Shown here piece by piece: positions 42,847 through 52,068 of a stretch of 64,000 nucleotides of DNA (positions are counted from its first letter, which is position 1; each line of letters starts with the position of its first letter). The notes beneath the pieces are model-generated. The model was not told the DNA's origin and searched no databases. It saw only the letters and a program-made list of their open reading frames with translations. The position numbers and the translations under genes were made by a program. Source of the DNA: Actinomadura nitritigenes (lineage in GTDB: Bacteria; Actinomycetota; Actinomycetes; Streptosporangiales; Streptosporangiaceae); assembly GCF_017573545.1 (NCBI RefSeq), contig NZ_JAGEOK010000014.1:1-64000 (forward strand), given 5' to 3'.

Positions 42847-45800
42847 ATGGTGCTCAAGACCCCCGCCAGCTACCAGTGGCAGCCCAGCGCTCTCCTGCGG
42901 GCCACCACCGTCCCCGACGGCATTGCCGAACTGCTGCCGCGGGACCTCCAGATCTTCGGCGAGGACGCCGCCGAACGGGGCCGCGAGTGGCTTACCGATG
43001 TCTGGCGGAACGACCAGGTACGGAACGCTCTGGAAGCGGCCAGCCCCGCCCTTGTCGGCCGTGTCCAGGACGTCCTGGACGGCAGGTGCCGGCAGCAGCG
43101 GCGCGTGCGGCGCGTCGTGCTGTCGGTGGCGTCCTACCTGCTCCGCTGGCAGGGACGTCCGACGCCGTTCGGCCTGTTCGCCGGAGTCGCTCCGGCGCGG
43201 ATCGGCGATGGTGCGCAGGTGTCATGGGGCTCAAGGCATCTGACGACCGTGCGCACCGATGCCGACTGGCTCGCCGACATCATCGTCCGCCTCCAGCAGT
43301 GCCACGAGCTGCTCAGGCGGCTGCCGATAGTGGCGAATGACGCCGGGCGGGTGCGCGGCGACCGTTTCGTCGTCCCCGGAGCTCCCGAGGTCGACCGGGC
43401 GAAACCTCTCGCGCCGCTGGAGACGTCGGTGCGGCACACTCGGGCGCTGGCAGCGGCTCTTGAAGCCGCCCGCGAGCCCGCGAGATTCGCCGACCTGTGC
43501 GACGGCATCGCAGCCCGCTTCGCAGCCGTGGCGTCGAGCCGGATCGAGGCGATGCTCATTGGCCTGGTCAAGCAGAACGTCCTGATCACGAGCCTGTGGG
43601 CCCCGATGACCCGGCTGGACGCGCTGGGCCACGTGTGCGCCGAACTCCGTGCCGTCAAAGCCGAGACGATCGACGACGTCTCCGGCATGGTGCGGCGCCT
43701 GTATGAGATCCACGAGAAGCTCGACATCGAGCCTTCACCTGCCTCTTGGCGCACGGGGATCGGCTTGGCCGACCAGATGCGGGCACTCAGCGATGCGGCA
43801 CCGGTGCCGCTGATCGTCGATACGGCCCTCGATTGCCGGGTCCAGATCCCCGTGCAAGTGGCACGCGAGGCGCAAGACGCCGTCGCGGCCCTGTACCGGC
43901 TCACTCCCCAGCCCTTCGGATACCAGCACTGGCGCGACTACCATGGCCGCTTCCGCGACCGGTACGGCGCTGGCGCGGTCGTGCCCGTCATGGACCTGGT
44001 GGCCGACAGCGGTCTCGGCTTGCCCGCCGAATACCTGGGCTCCGCTTACCGGCGCACCGCCCGCCCACTGACCGACCGCGACGAGAATCTCCTCGCTCTC
44101 GTCCAGCAGACCCTGCTCGACGGAGCCGACGAGATAGTCCTCACCGATCATCTGGTCGAGGACCTGGCGGTCGGGGACGCCGACGAGATGATCCCCGTGC
44201 CGCGCGCGGAACTCGCCGTGGAAATCCACGCAAGTTCGTCGGAGGCGATCGCGCGCGGCTCGTTCCGTCTCGTGGTCACCGGGACACCCCGTCCCGGCAG
44301 CAGCATGGCCGGACGCTTCGCCCACCTGCTGCCCGAGCCGCACCGCAACCGGCTCGCAGCCACCTACCGGACCGCCGACTCGAAGGTGATCAGCGCGCAG
44401 CTGTCCTTCGCGCCTCGGCGCCGACGCAACGACAACGTCGCCCGCACTCCGCAGCTGCTCCCGCACGTCATCGCCCTGTCCGAGCACCGAAGCGATCGCT
44501 ATGACGTGATCGGGCTCGACGACCTCGCGGTCGCCGCCGACGCCCGGCAGTTCTTTCTTATTCAGCTGTCGACCGGGAGGCGTGTCGAGCCGCGCGTCGT
44601 CCACGCCCTCGAAGCCGGTGTCCACACCCCGCCGCTGGCCCGGTTCCTCGCCGAGATCGTCACCGCCCGATGCGCCGTCTACAAGGCTTTCGACTTCGGC
44701 GCCGCAGCCCACCTGCCCTACCTGCCGAGGGTGCGGTACGGGCGCACCATTCTCAGCCCTGCCCGCTGGCTGCTGGCGGCCACCGACCTCCCCGGCCGGC
44801 GCGCGTCGATGGCCGAATGGGAGGTGGGACTCAGAGCCTGGCAGGCCAGGCTTCGGGCCGGCGATCGCGTCACGATGGTCGACGACGGCCAGCGGCTACC
44901 GCTGGACCTCACCCACCGATTCCACCGAGCGCTGCTCAGAACCCGGCTGGACAGCGCCCGCCGGCTCGAACTGCGCGAGACTCCGTCGCCGGACGACCTG
45001 GCGTGGATCGGCCGTGCGCACGAGGTGCTCCTTCCATTCACCTCCACAGCGCCCACCACCGCTCGTCCACCCGTTCCCGTGCGGTCCCCGTACTCCGTTG
45101 TCGCTCCCGAGGCCGCACAGCTGCCTGGACGGTCGCGGATCGTGTACGCCCAAATGCACGCTCACCCGCTGCGCTACAACGAGATCTTGATCGTCCACCT
45201 GCCGGAACTGCTCCAAGCTCTGGAGCCGCAACCGCGCTGGTGGTTCCGGCGGCACCGCCGGATGGCGCACCCCGAAAGCGGCGAATACCTTGCCGTGTAT
45301 CTGGAGCTTCCCCACCCGGACCTGTACGGCCAGGTCGCCGAGGCGATCCACGAGTGGGCAGCAGGGCGACGCAGCCAACGACTACTCGCCGAGGTCAGCC
45401 TGGCCACCTACGGACCTCAGACGGGACGCTACGGGCACGGTCCCGCGATGGACGCCGCTCATACGGTCTTCGCCGCCGACGCCGCCGCGGCCCTCCTCCA
45501 GATCAAGACCGCGGAGCAGTCGACGCTGGATCTCCGCGCCCTTGCCGCGACCAGCATGATCGATCTGGCTTCGAGTCTCAGCGCTTCCTCGGAGGAGTGC
45601 CTCACCTGGCTGATCGAGCATCTGCCTCGCGGACGTGGTCCGCTCGATCGTGCGCTCCGGCAGCAATGCCTTGACCTCGCAGACTGCCTTCCTGATCTCG
45701 GCGGTAACGGGCCTGCGGCCTGGCCGTCCGCCCTCGGACCACAGCTGCCGTCCGCTTGGCGGGCGCGCCGCAGTGCCGCGGCGAAATACAGGACCGCCCT

Positions 45801-45957
45801 GGAGTCCCAGCGCGATCCGACGTCGGTCCTACGGTCCCTGCTCCATCTCCACTATGTGCGTGCGATCGGTGTCGACCCCGATCTGGAACGTCTCACCGGA
45901 CGTCTTGCCCGGGACGCCGCGTTGCGCCACGTGGCCATCGGCAAGGGAACACGATGA
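42847..45957 (+). CDS. Class I lanthipeptide dehydratase LanB (full length)
   Basis: About 1036 residues. The N-terminal glutamylation domain includes RQQRRVRRVVLSVASYLLRW, GRPTPFGLFAGVAPARIGDG, and later YLPRVRYGRTILSPARWLLA. The C-terminal SpaB_C-type elimination domain includes RIVYAQMHAHPLRYNEILIV and HPESGEYLAVYLELPHP. It uses glutamyl-tRNA to glutamylate Ser/Thr of the precursor and then eliminates to dehydro residues. Start at the ATG after GGGAGG; frame open 27 codons earlier. The stop overlaps the LanC start (ATGATGA), so dehydratase and cyclase are co-translated. Confidence 0.92.
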   Translation: MVLKTPASYQWQPSALLRATTVPDGIAELLPRDLQIFGEDAAERGREWLTDVWRNDQVRNALEAASPALVGRVQDVLDGRCRQQRRVRRVVLSVASYLLRWQGRPTPFGLFAGVAPARIGDGAQVSWGSRHLTTVRTDADWLADIIVRLQQCHELLRRLPIVANDAGRVRGDRFVVPGAPEVDRAKPLAPLETSVRHTRALAAALEAAREPARFADLCDGIAARFAAVASSRIEAMLIGLVKQNVLITSLWAPMTRLDALGHVCAELRAVKAETIDDVSGMVRRLYEIHEKLDIEPSPASWRTGIGLADQMRALSDAAPVPLIVDTALDCRVQIPVQVAREAQDAVAALYRLTPQPFGYQHWRDYHGRFRDRYGAGAVVPVMDLVADSGLGLPAEYLGSAYRRTARPLTDRDENLLALVQQTLLDGADEIVLTDHLVEDLAVGDADEMIPVPRAELAVEIHASSSEAIARGSFRLVVTGTPRPGSSMAGRFAHLLPEPHRNRLAATYRTADSKVISAQLSFAPRRRRNDNVARTPQLLPHVIALSEHRSDRYDVIGLDDLAVAADARQFFLIQLSTGRRVEPRVVHALEAGVHTPPLARFLAEIVTARCAVYKAFDFGAAAHLPYLPRVRYGRTILSPARWLLAATDLPGRRASMAEWEVGLRAWQARLRAGDRVTMVDDGQRLPLDLTHRFHRALLRTRLDSARRLELRETPSPDDLAWIGRAHEVLLPFTSTAPTTARPPVPVRSPYSVVAPEAAQLPGRSRIVYAQMHAHPLRYNEILIVHLPELLQALEPQPRWWFRRHRRMAHPESGEYLAVYLELPHPDLYGQVAEAIHEWAAGRRSQRLLAEVSLATYGPQTGRYGHGPAMDAAHTVFAADAAAALLQIKTAEQSTLDLRALAATSMIDLASSLSASSEECLTWLIEHLPRGRGPLDRALRQQCLDLADCLPDLGGNGPAAWPSALGPQLPSAWRARRSAAAKYRTALESQRDPTSVLRSLLHLHYVRAIGVDPDLERLTGRLARDAALRHVAIGKGTR

Positions 45958-47177
45958 TGATCTCGCCCCGCACCGTCCCGGTCGTCCTTGCAGATCGCCT
46001 CGTCCAACGCCATGCCGCCTCGCCCCTTGCCTCGTCGCACGAACCGTGGAAGGCGCAATCCCTCGCCAAGGGCTCTGCCGGCATCGCCCTCATGCATATC
46101 GAACGGGCCTACTCCGGCGCAGAAATATGGCACCAGGCACACGTCTCGATCAAACAGGCGGCCTCCGCCGACATCAGCGCGGCCGACAGCACCGGACTCT
46201 TCCTCGGCGCACCCGCCATCGCCTTCGTCCTCAACGCCGGCGGCCGATACCGTCGCGCCCTTGAGACACTGGACACCCACGTCCACCAACTCGCCCACCG
46301 CCGCGTCGAAGCCGCCATGGCCCGCATCAACCGCGGCGCCTTCCCAGCCTTCGGCGAATACGACATCTTCTACGGCCTTACGGGGATCGGCGCGCACCTG
46401 CTGCGCCGTACCCCGAACGGCAGCGCTCTCGAGCGCATCCTGTCCTACCTCGTCATGCTCACCAGACCACTGCGGAACGGCGATGACGAGCTGCCCGGAT
46501 GGTGGGTCCACCACGATCCTCACGGTCGCGCCCCCACCGGACACCACATCGGCGGCCACGCCAACTTCGGCGCGGCCCATGGCATCACCGGTCCCCTGCT
46601 CCTGCTCAGCCAGGCGGCCCGCCGCGGCATCACGGTGGACGGCCAGGACGCGGCCATCGCCTCGATCATCGACTGGTTCGGCCGCTGGCAGCAAGACGGC
46701 GAAGCCGGCCCTTGGTGGCCGGAGTACATCACCCGCCATGACCTGCGCACCGGCAAGCCCACCCAGCCCGGACCCGCGCGGCCGAGCTGGTGCTACGGCA
46801 CGCCGGGGATCGCACGCGCCGGGCAACTCGCCGCCATCGCCACCGCCGACTCCGTCCGGCAACGCTTCTTCGAAGACGCCCTTCATGCGTGCCTCGCCGA
46901 TCCGGCCCAGACCTCCACGCTTACGTGCGCCGGCCTGTGCCACGGATGGGCCGGCGTGTTCCAGACCGCCTGGCGAGCCGCCCGCGACGCGATCACGCCG
47001 ATGCTCGCCGCCGTGCTCCCGATGTTGGCCGACAGGCTCGTCGAGCACGCCTCAGCGGCCGGGAACGCCGAACCCGGCCTTCTCGATGGCAGCGCCGGCA
47101 CCGTCCTCGCCCTGCACACCGCTGCCTCCGATGCAGCACCGCTCTCCGGATGGGACGCATGCCTCCTGATCGACTGA
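45954..47177 (+). CDS. Lanthionine cyclase LanC
   Basis: 407 residues with the alpha/alpha-barrel LanC fold. Zinc ligands are complete: Cys280 in SWCYGTPG, Cys329 and His330 in GLCHGWAG. FGAAHGITGPLLLL supplies the catalytic His, and a GLLDGSAGTVLAL repeat lies near the end. It adds Cys thiols to dehydro residues of the precursor. Two adjacent ATGs at the start overlap the LanB stop. The upstream open frame to 45756 is antisense-like and not part of the protein. Confidence 0.93.
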   Translation: MMISPRTVPVVLADRLVQRHAASPLASSHEPWKAQSLAKGSAGIALMHIERAYSGAEIWHQAHVSIKQAASADISAADSTGLFLGAPAIAFVLNAGGRYRRALETLDTHVHQLAHRRVEAAMARINRGAFPAFGEYDIFYGLTGIGAHLLRRTPNGSALERILSYLVMLTRPLRNGDDELPGWWVHHDPHGRAPTGHHIGGHANFGAAHGITGPLLLLSQAARRGITVDGQDAAIASIIDWFGRWQQDGEAGPWWPEYITRHDLRTGKPTQPGPARPSWCYGTPGIARAGQLAAIATADSVRQRFFEDALHACLADPAQTSTLTCAGLCHGWAGVFQTAWRAARDAITPMLAAVLPMLADRLVEHASAAGNAEPGLLDGSAGTVLALHTAASDAAPLSGWDACLLID

Positions 47178-48202
47178 GCCACCCCACACCCGAAACCCCC
47201 CAGACCGCAGGCGAGCGACTCATGCGCCCGGCGCCCACCGAGGCAGCCCGGCAGCCGCTCGCAACGATCGAGACCGCCGTCCTGGATGTCCTGGCAGGTG
47301 TCCCGCTCGGTCACGCAGCCGATCGCTTTCAATTGGAGGCCACCACACTGGCCGACGCCATCGAGACGTACCAGCGCGCAGGTCGCCATGCACTCGAGCT
47401 ACACGGCGCTCGTGACTGGTGTCAGCTCTTCATCGAATTCGCTGACTGGCCACGCGCCGAACAGACGGCAACCGAGCACCTCTTGCCGCTATTGCGCAAC
47501 GCTGAAGCCGAAACCACGATCACCGCATGGTGGTTCATCAGAAAGCATCCCTGCTGGAGGCTCCGCCTCCGGACCAGTCCAGGCCGCGATCTGACCAGCG
47601 TCGACAGAGCGCTGGACGAGCTCGCCCGAGAGGGCCGCATTCGCCGCTGGTGGTACGGCATTTACGAGCCGGAGACCGCCGCGTTCGGCGGCGCCACCGG
47701 AATGGCCACCGCTCACGAACTGTTCTGCGCCGACAGCCAGGCCACGCTGAGCACATTTTCGGAGGATCGATGCCGACTAGGCCGCCGGGAACTCTCCGTC
47801 CTCCTGTGCACCGTCCTTTTTCGATCCGCCGGACTCGAGTGGTACGAGCAAGGCGACGCCTGGCACCGCGTCGCCCAGGACCGCCCCGCGCCCGCCGACG
47901 TACCCTCTGACCGTCTCCGCTCCCTGGCCGACACCCTCGGACACCTGATGTCCGCCAACACCGCTCCGGACGGCCCTCTGCTGGCCGAGACCGGGCCCCT
48001 GACCTTCGCCACCGACTGGGCCGACGCCTTCCGCCACGCAGGCCAGGCCCTCGGTGCGTCCTCCCGAACAGGAAAGCTGCAGCGCGGCCTACGCCAAGTC
48101 CTCGCCTACCACGTCATCTTTCACTGGAACCGCCTCGGCCTCCCGCTCCGCACGCAAAGCATCCTCGCCACCGCAGCGCACACTGCGATCCTCGCCCTGT
48201 AG
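47159..48202 (+). CDS. Stand-alone thiopeptide-type bacteriocin biosynthesis protein (SpaB_C-like)
   Basis: 347 residues. Residues about 45-90 form a small helical domain (IETAVLDVLAGVPLGHAADR). The rest is a SpaB_C/thiopeptide-type domain: WCQLFIEFADWPRAEQTATE, AWWFIRKHPCWRLRLRTSPG, RRWWYGIYEPETAAFGGATG, LLCTVLFRSAGLEWYEQGDA, and the C-terminal helices. As LanB already carries its own elimination domain, this second copy must do something extra: a second elimination round, or a ring-forming reaction as in thiopeptides. The start overlaps LanC by 19 bp; an ATG at 47222 is the alternative. Confidence 0.85.
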   Translation: MPPDRLSHPTPETPQTAGERLMRPAPTEAARQPLATIETAVLDVLAGVPLGHAADRFQLEATTLADAIETYQRAGRHALELHGARDWCQLFIEFADWPRAEQTATEHLLPLLRNAEAETTITAWWFIRKHPCWRLRLRTSPGRDLTSVDRALDELAREGRIRRWWYGIYEPETAAFGGATGMATAHELFCADSQATLSTFSEDRCRLGRRELSVLLCTVLFRSAGLEWYEQGDAWHRVAQDRPAPADVPSDRLRSLADTLGHLMSANTAPDGPLLAETGPLTFATDWADAFRHAGQALGASSRTGKLQRGLRQVLAYHVIFHWNRLGLPLRTQSILATAAHTAILAL

Positions 48203-48297
48203 CCGAGGCCAGGCCACGAGCGGACGAGGCAGGCGATCAACGCCGGTGCGGGCCAATGCCAGGCCCCCGACGCAGGTGCTTCTGCGAGCATGGGCGC

Positions 48298-48765
48298 ATG
48301 CCGCGACCTCGGACGCGCGACGCCGCCCGCGTGATCGTCCTGGACGAGAACGACCGCGTACTGCTCCTGCGCTACGACGACGACGGCGGCGTCTTCTGGG
48401 CCGTCCCAGGAGGTGCCCTGGAGCCCGACGAGACACATGCCGCTGCCGCGGCCCGGGAACTCCGCGAGGAGCTCGGCCTCGATGAGGTTTCGATCGGGCC
48501 TCAGGTGGCCCTTCGCAGTGCGATCCACACGCTGTTCGGAGAACAGGTCGCGCAGGTCGAGCAGTACTTCATCACCCGTGTTCGCGCCCAGCAGGTTCGG
48601 CCGGAACGAGCCACCCAGGCTGACAACATCCGGGAATGGCGTTGGTGGGGTCTGGGCGAACTCGCCCGGACCGGCCAGACCGTCTACCCGGTCGGGCTGG
48701 CCGGTCTCATCAGCGCCTACCTGACCGAGGGAACATTGGCCAAGCCCATCCGACTACCTGGATAG
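48298..48765 (+). CDS. NUDIX hydrolase
   Basis: 155 residues with a complete Nudix box, GALEPDETHAAAAARELREELGL, seen as G-x5-E-x7-REL-x-EELG. The preceding strand FWAVPGG and the later QYFITRVRAQ fit the fold. It hydrolyses a nucleoside-diphosphate-linked substrate that cannot be named. The ATG at 48298 gives MPRPRTRDAARVIVL; frame open 14 codons earlier. It lies 95 bp after the lanthipeptide operon in the same direction and is probably a separate housekeeping-type gene. Confidence 0.92.
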   Translation: MPRPRTRDAARVIVLDENDRVLLLRYDDDGGVFWAVPGGALEPDETHAAAAARELREELGLDEVSIGPQVALRSAIHTLFGEQVAQVEQYFITRVRAQQVRPERATQADNIREWRWWGLGELARTGQTVYPVGLAGLISAYLTEGTLAKPIRLPG

Positions 48766-48860
48766 TCCACCCACGACCGCCGCGCACCGGGCGCCACTCA
48801 GGAAGGGAGCCGGATGGGCGCTTGGACGCTTCTGCCATGTCAACGGCTACGAGTCGGCGT

Positions 48861-50369
48861 TCAAGTGCTGCGGTGGGTGGGCGAATCTCGGGAGTTACGT
48901 ACTCGGCCGCTCGGTGGTGGGCTGGGAAAACGTGGCTGCGCACCGGTCAAGCAGTTCGCAATGTCGGTCGGAAAGCCGGCGGCTGCGAGGCGGCTTTGGT
49001 TCGGTGCGGCCTTGGCTGCTGCCCGACGGGCGATCAGGCGTGCTTCATCGGTGTGGCTTGGATCGTGAACTGCCAGGGCTTCGATGGTGCGTCCGAGCGC
49101 GGTCACGGTTTCCGCGCCCTGAACCTCCGTGGATTCATAGAGGCCGAGTAGTTGCCGGATCGAACTGGGGACGCGCGGGCTGAAGGTCGGGTGATCCTCC
49201 TGCTGTTGGAGGAGGCTGATGACCGCCAGGTCGTTGATCGCGGTCCGATGGTGGGCGGCGATGATGTTGCAGGCCTCGAAGGCCTTGAGGCTCACGGTCG
49301 CGACCCGGGCGACGTCGGTCCTGCTGGCGGCGAATTCCTCTGGCGGTTTCACCTGGTAGGAGGCACGCGGACCGGGTGTCCAGGCGGGGTCGGCATGGAC
49401 CAGCCGTCCGAGGCGGACGATCAGGTCGCCGGCGTCGGTGGCCAGCCCGGCCGCTGGATTTCCGAAAGCCGGATAGGCGTCCCAGCGCCGAGCGATCGCC
49501 TTCCACTTTCCGCTCGTGTTCCTGATGAGCGAGGCGACTTGTTTGAGGGTCGCCAGGTGACGCCCCTCGCCCAGTTCCCCCAACCGGCGGGTGAGGTGAA
49601 GAATGATCTTGCTGTTGATGTCGCAGGTGATGGCGCCCGCGCGGGCAAGATAGCGCCAGGTGGCGATCGAGCCGGGTGCATGCGGGTTGCCCAGGCGTTG
49701 GATGCTCGCGCTGATTCCGACGACGGCTTCGGTGAACCTCTCACCGACTCTCGGTGGGATCCGTTCGGGTATGCGGTGCAGCGGAACCATGTTCACCGGT
49801 GGACGTGCATCCATGCCGAAGACCCTGGACAGGACGGCGGCGGTGAGGAGCGGTTTGCTTGCGGTGTTCGAAGGTTCGCCGGTGTGCTTGGTGAGGTGCC
49901 CGACGACGGCGACGTGGTCGCTGAGTTGGTGGAGCACGGTGCGGGCGGTGTCGGTCGCGGCGATGGTGGGTGCGTCGGCCGAGGCGCGATGGGACGGGGT
50001 GGTCGGGCTGTGGGAGGCGAGCAGGTCGAGGCCGCAACCGAGGGCGATGGAGACGCAGCGGATCTTCTCGGCAAGGACGGTTTCGGGTGTCTCGGAGGTG
50101 GGACGGGGGCCGAGGAGGTGTTCGGCCCGCGAGATGAGGGCGGCCGCGCGGCGGGCGGCGTCCCGCACGCCGTGCTCGGGTGTGTGCGGGACACCGAATC
50201 CGGTGGCGATCTGGTCGTGGTAGCGGACGAGGACGTGGGCGAGTTGGGACAGTTCGGAACGCACGGGCGGTTCGGCGGCTTGATGGGTGGTATCGGGTGC
50301 GTGGATGGCGTTCTTGAGGTCTGTCAGGTGTTCGCCGGCGAGTGCGGTCATCTCTCCGAAGGTGACCAT
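48861..50369 (-). CDS. Large unknown element protein with FP/basic tail
   Basis: 502 residues, mostly helical, no domain recognised. Segments include SQLAHVLVRYHDQIATGFGV, VVGISASIQRLGNPHAPGSI, AGAITCDINSKIILHLTRRL, SLKAFEACNIIAAHHRTAIN and DEARLIARRAAAKAAPNQSR. The end has LAAAGFPTDIANCLTG followed by a Pro/Ser/Arg-rich tail, the signature of eight element proteins. The ATG lies six bases after the stop of the preceding short gene, so it is translationally linked to the paralog array. Last gene of the minus-strand secretion operon. Confidence 0.7.
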   Translation of the reverse strand: MVTFGEMTALAGEHLTDLKNAIHAPDTTHQAAEPPVRSELSQLAHVLVRYHDQIATGFGVPHTPEHGVRDAARRAAALISRAEHLLGPRPTSETPETVLAEKIRCVSIALGCGLDLLASHSPTTPSHRASADAPTIAATDTARTVLHQLSDHVAVVGHLTKHTGEPSNTASKPLLTAAVLSRVFGMDARPPVNMVPLHRIPERIPPRVGERFTEAVVGISASIQRLGNPHAPGSIATWRYLARAGAITCDINSKIILHLTRRLGELGEGRHLATLKQVASLIRNTSGKWKAIARRWDAYPAFGNPAAGLATDAGDLIVRLGRLVHADPAWTPGPRASYQVKPPEEFAASRTDVARVATVSLKAFEACNIIAAHHRTAINDLAVISLLQQQEDHPTFSPRVPSSIRQLLGLYESTEVQGAETVTALGRTIEALAVHDPSHTDEARLIARRAAAKAAPNQSRLAAAGFPTDIANCLTGAQPRFPSPPPSGRVRNSRDSPTHRST

Positions 50370-50375
50370 GGGCGG

Positions 50376-50759
50376 CTACCGGAGGGCTTCGCGGAGCCGG
50401 CTGGCGTGCAGGCCTGCCTGCAGGCAGGCCATCTTGTCGTCGGGGTCACTGGCTAGTTCGGCGGCGCGCACCAGGCTCTGGGAGACCTTGCTGGCGAGTT
50501 CGAACAGGGCGTCGGCGGTCGCGTTGGCGGTGTCGTGGTCGGTGGGCGCGGCGGCCTGCAGGGACGGGGCCTGGCGCAGGGCGCGGTGGGCTTGGGTGAC
50601 TTCTCCCTCGGCCATGCCCCAGGCGATGAATCCGTCCGGTTCCTGGGCGGCGAAGGCGGTGATGACGCGTTCGGCGTGCGCCAGTTCGTTGAGCGCGGTG
50701 GTGAGGATCTCGGTGAACCAGGTCTGGCGAACCTGGGCGTGCTCGCGTTCGTGGGTCAT
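50376..50759 (-). CDS. Short helical paralog B1 of the tandem array
   Basis: 127 residues, all helical, no known family. The C-terminal half (SKVSQSLVRAAELASDPDDK then MACLQAGLHASRLREALR) closely matches the product of 51667-52068, so the two are paralogs. AAGGA lies seven bases before the ATG. Each short paralog is encoded just downstream of a long FP-tail protein (50881-51660 and 52121-52981), so the pair may work together as a complex or as effector and partner. Confidence 0.65.
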   Translation of the reverse strand: MTHEREHAQVRQTWFTEILTTALNELAHAERVITAFAAQEPDGFIAWGMAEGEVTQAHRALRQAPSLQAAAPTDHDTANATADALFELASKVSQSLVRAAELASDPDDKMACLQAGLHASRLREALR

Positions 50760-50880
50760 GTGCTGGTCCTTGGTTCGGGTGAGTGGGGCCGGTGCGGTGG
50801 ACGGGCGGGGCCGGGCCGGATCCGGGCGTGGCCGCGTTGGCATCGAGCGGTGTTCCGCATCTGGGTTCTCTTGCTGCTTG

Positions 50881-51660
50881 TCATGCGGCTTGGGCGGGGC
50901 CGCGGTGGCGCCTTGCCGGCTTGTTCGGGCGGTTAGCGGGCGCCGCTGAAGTGCCCGGCATGACTTGGGTGATGTCGTGGGGAAAGTCGTTGGCGGCAGC
51001 TGCGGCGTCGCTGGGACGGCCCGCGGGAGCATTCGGCGGTGGCTTGGGGCCGAGTTCGTCGCGCAGTTGGTCGGCCGGAACGCCCGTCCAGGAGCTGAGT
51101 GCTGTGATGAGGTTGTCGCAGTCGCGTGCGAGTGCGCGGCGGTCGGAGGCCTTGGCGGTCGTCAGGCGGGCCGCGAGGCTGATGTAGCTGCGTTCGGCCT
51201 GGTCAGCACGTACGACGGTGCCGAGGACCGTCTCGGTGCGCGGGAACGGCGGTGCTGGTGCCAGGTGCGCGGCCAGTTCGGCGAGGACGTGGGGGATGCC
51301 GGGGATCTCGATGAGGTAGGTCGTCTCGCTTTCGGATCTGCTGGTGGTCCAGCCGACGATGGTGCCGCAGCGGTCGCCGTGGCGGGGCATCCGGACCTCG
51401 TCGCCGACCTTGTAGGAAGCTTGGTCGGCGGTGTCGCGCGCGGTGGTGGCCAGGCCGCTGGTGACGACTTCGCTGAAGTCGAGATCGTGGTTGGCGGCGT
51501 AGTGCTCCAGATCGTTGATCAGGGCGCTGAGCAGGGCTCGGGTGTAGAGCGGGTCGCGGTCGAGCAGGGAGCCGCCGCCGGGGAAGGCGCGCTGTTCGTA
51601 GGTTCGGATGATCTGGGTAGCGCGGGCCAGTTGCGTGGCGTTGAAGTCGTGATCGGTCAT
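50881..51660 (-). CDS. FP-tail paralog A3 of the tandem array
   Basis: 259 residues. The N-terminal helical domain (about 5-70: ATQIIRTYEQRAFPGGGSLL, LLSALINDLEHYAANHDLDF) is shared with the products of 52121, 53030 and 53852. A small beta-rich SH3-like part follows (SYKVGDEVRMPRHGDRCGTI, VGWTTSRSESETTYLIEIPG), then a helical region. The C-terminus is AANDFPHDITQVMPGTS plus a basic Pro/Arg tail. No known family was recognised. The stop of the upstream short paralog lies six bases before its ATG. Confidence 0.7.
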   Translation of the reverse strand: MTDHDFNATQLARATQIIRTYEQRAFPGGGSLLDRDPLYTRALLSALINDLEHYAANHDLDFSEVVTSGLATTARDTADQASYKVGDEVRMPRHGDRCGTIVGWTTSRSESETTYLIEIPGIPHVLAELAAHLAPAPPFPRTETVLGTVVRADQAERSYISLAARLTTAKASDRRALARDCDNLITALSSWTGVPADQLRDELGPKPPPNAPAGRPSDAAAAANDFPHDITQVMPGTSAAPANRPNKPARRHRGPAQAA

Positions 51661-51666
51661 GGGCGC

Positions 51667-52068
51667 CTACTTCAGAGCCGCGTGCAGGCGGCCGGCGTGA
51701 TGTGCGGCTTGCAAGCAGGCGACACGGTCACCGGGATCGGCGGACTTGGACGCGACGTTGAGGATCGCCTCGGTGACGACCAGCACGACGTCGGCGATCG
51801 CCTCGGCGAGTTCCCGAGTCTCGTCCGCGCTCATGGGCGCGGCGCCGGGCCAGGCGAGAGTGGGAGCTTGCGACAGCGCCCACCACGCCTCGATGGCGGC
51901 GATAGTCGCGGTCTCGGAGTTGAGGCGGGTCTGGTCGTTGCCGATGGCATGCAACGGGGTCGTGGTGCGCTCGATCAGGTCCACGCCGAGGAAGGCGGCG
52001 GTGAGTAGCGCGGGGATGGAGTCGGCGGCTTTGATCTGTCGCGTGAGGTACTGGAACTGGTGCTTCAG
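51667..52068 (-). CDS. Short helical paralog B2 (probable CTG start)
   Basis: 133 residues, helical. The end (ILNVASKSADPGDRVACLQA then AHHAGRLHAALK) matches the product of 50376-50759. No ATG, GTG or TTG begins the conserved part; a perfect GGAGG (52074-52078) lies five bases before CTG at 52068, giving LLKHQFQYLTRQIKAAD. A CTG start is therefore the best reading. An upstream GTG about 20 codons earlier is possible but would bypass the ribosome site. It follows A2 by 52 bp. Confidence 0.6.
   Translation of the reverse strand: MKHQFQYLTRQIKAADSIPALLTAAFLGVDLIERTTTPLHAIGNDQTRLNSETATIAAIEAWWALSQAPTLAWPGAAPMSADETRELAEAIADVVLVVTEAILNVASKSADPGDRVACLQAAHHAGRLHAALK

Noticed and set aside
45852..47048. 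398-codon minus-strand frame over lanC
   Set aside because: Complete LanC zinc motifs are on the + strand; the antisense product has no recognisable feature.
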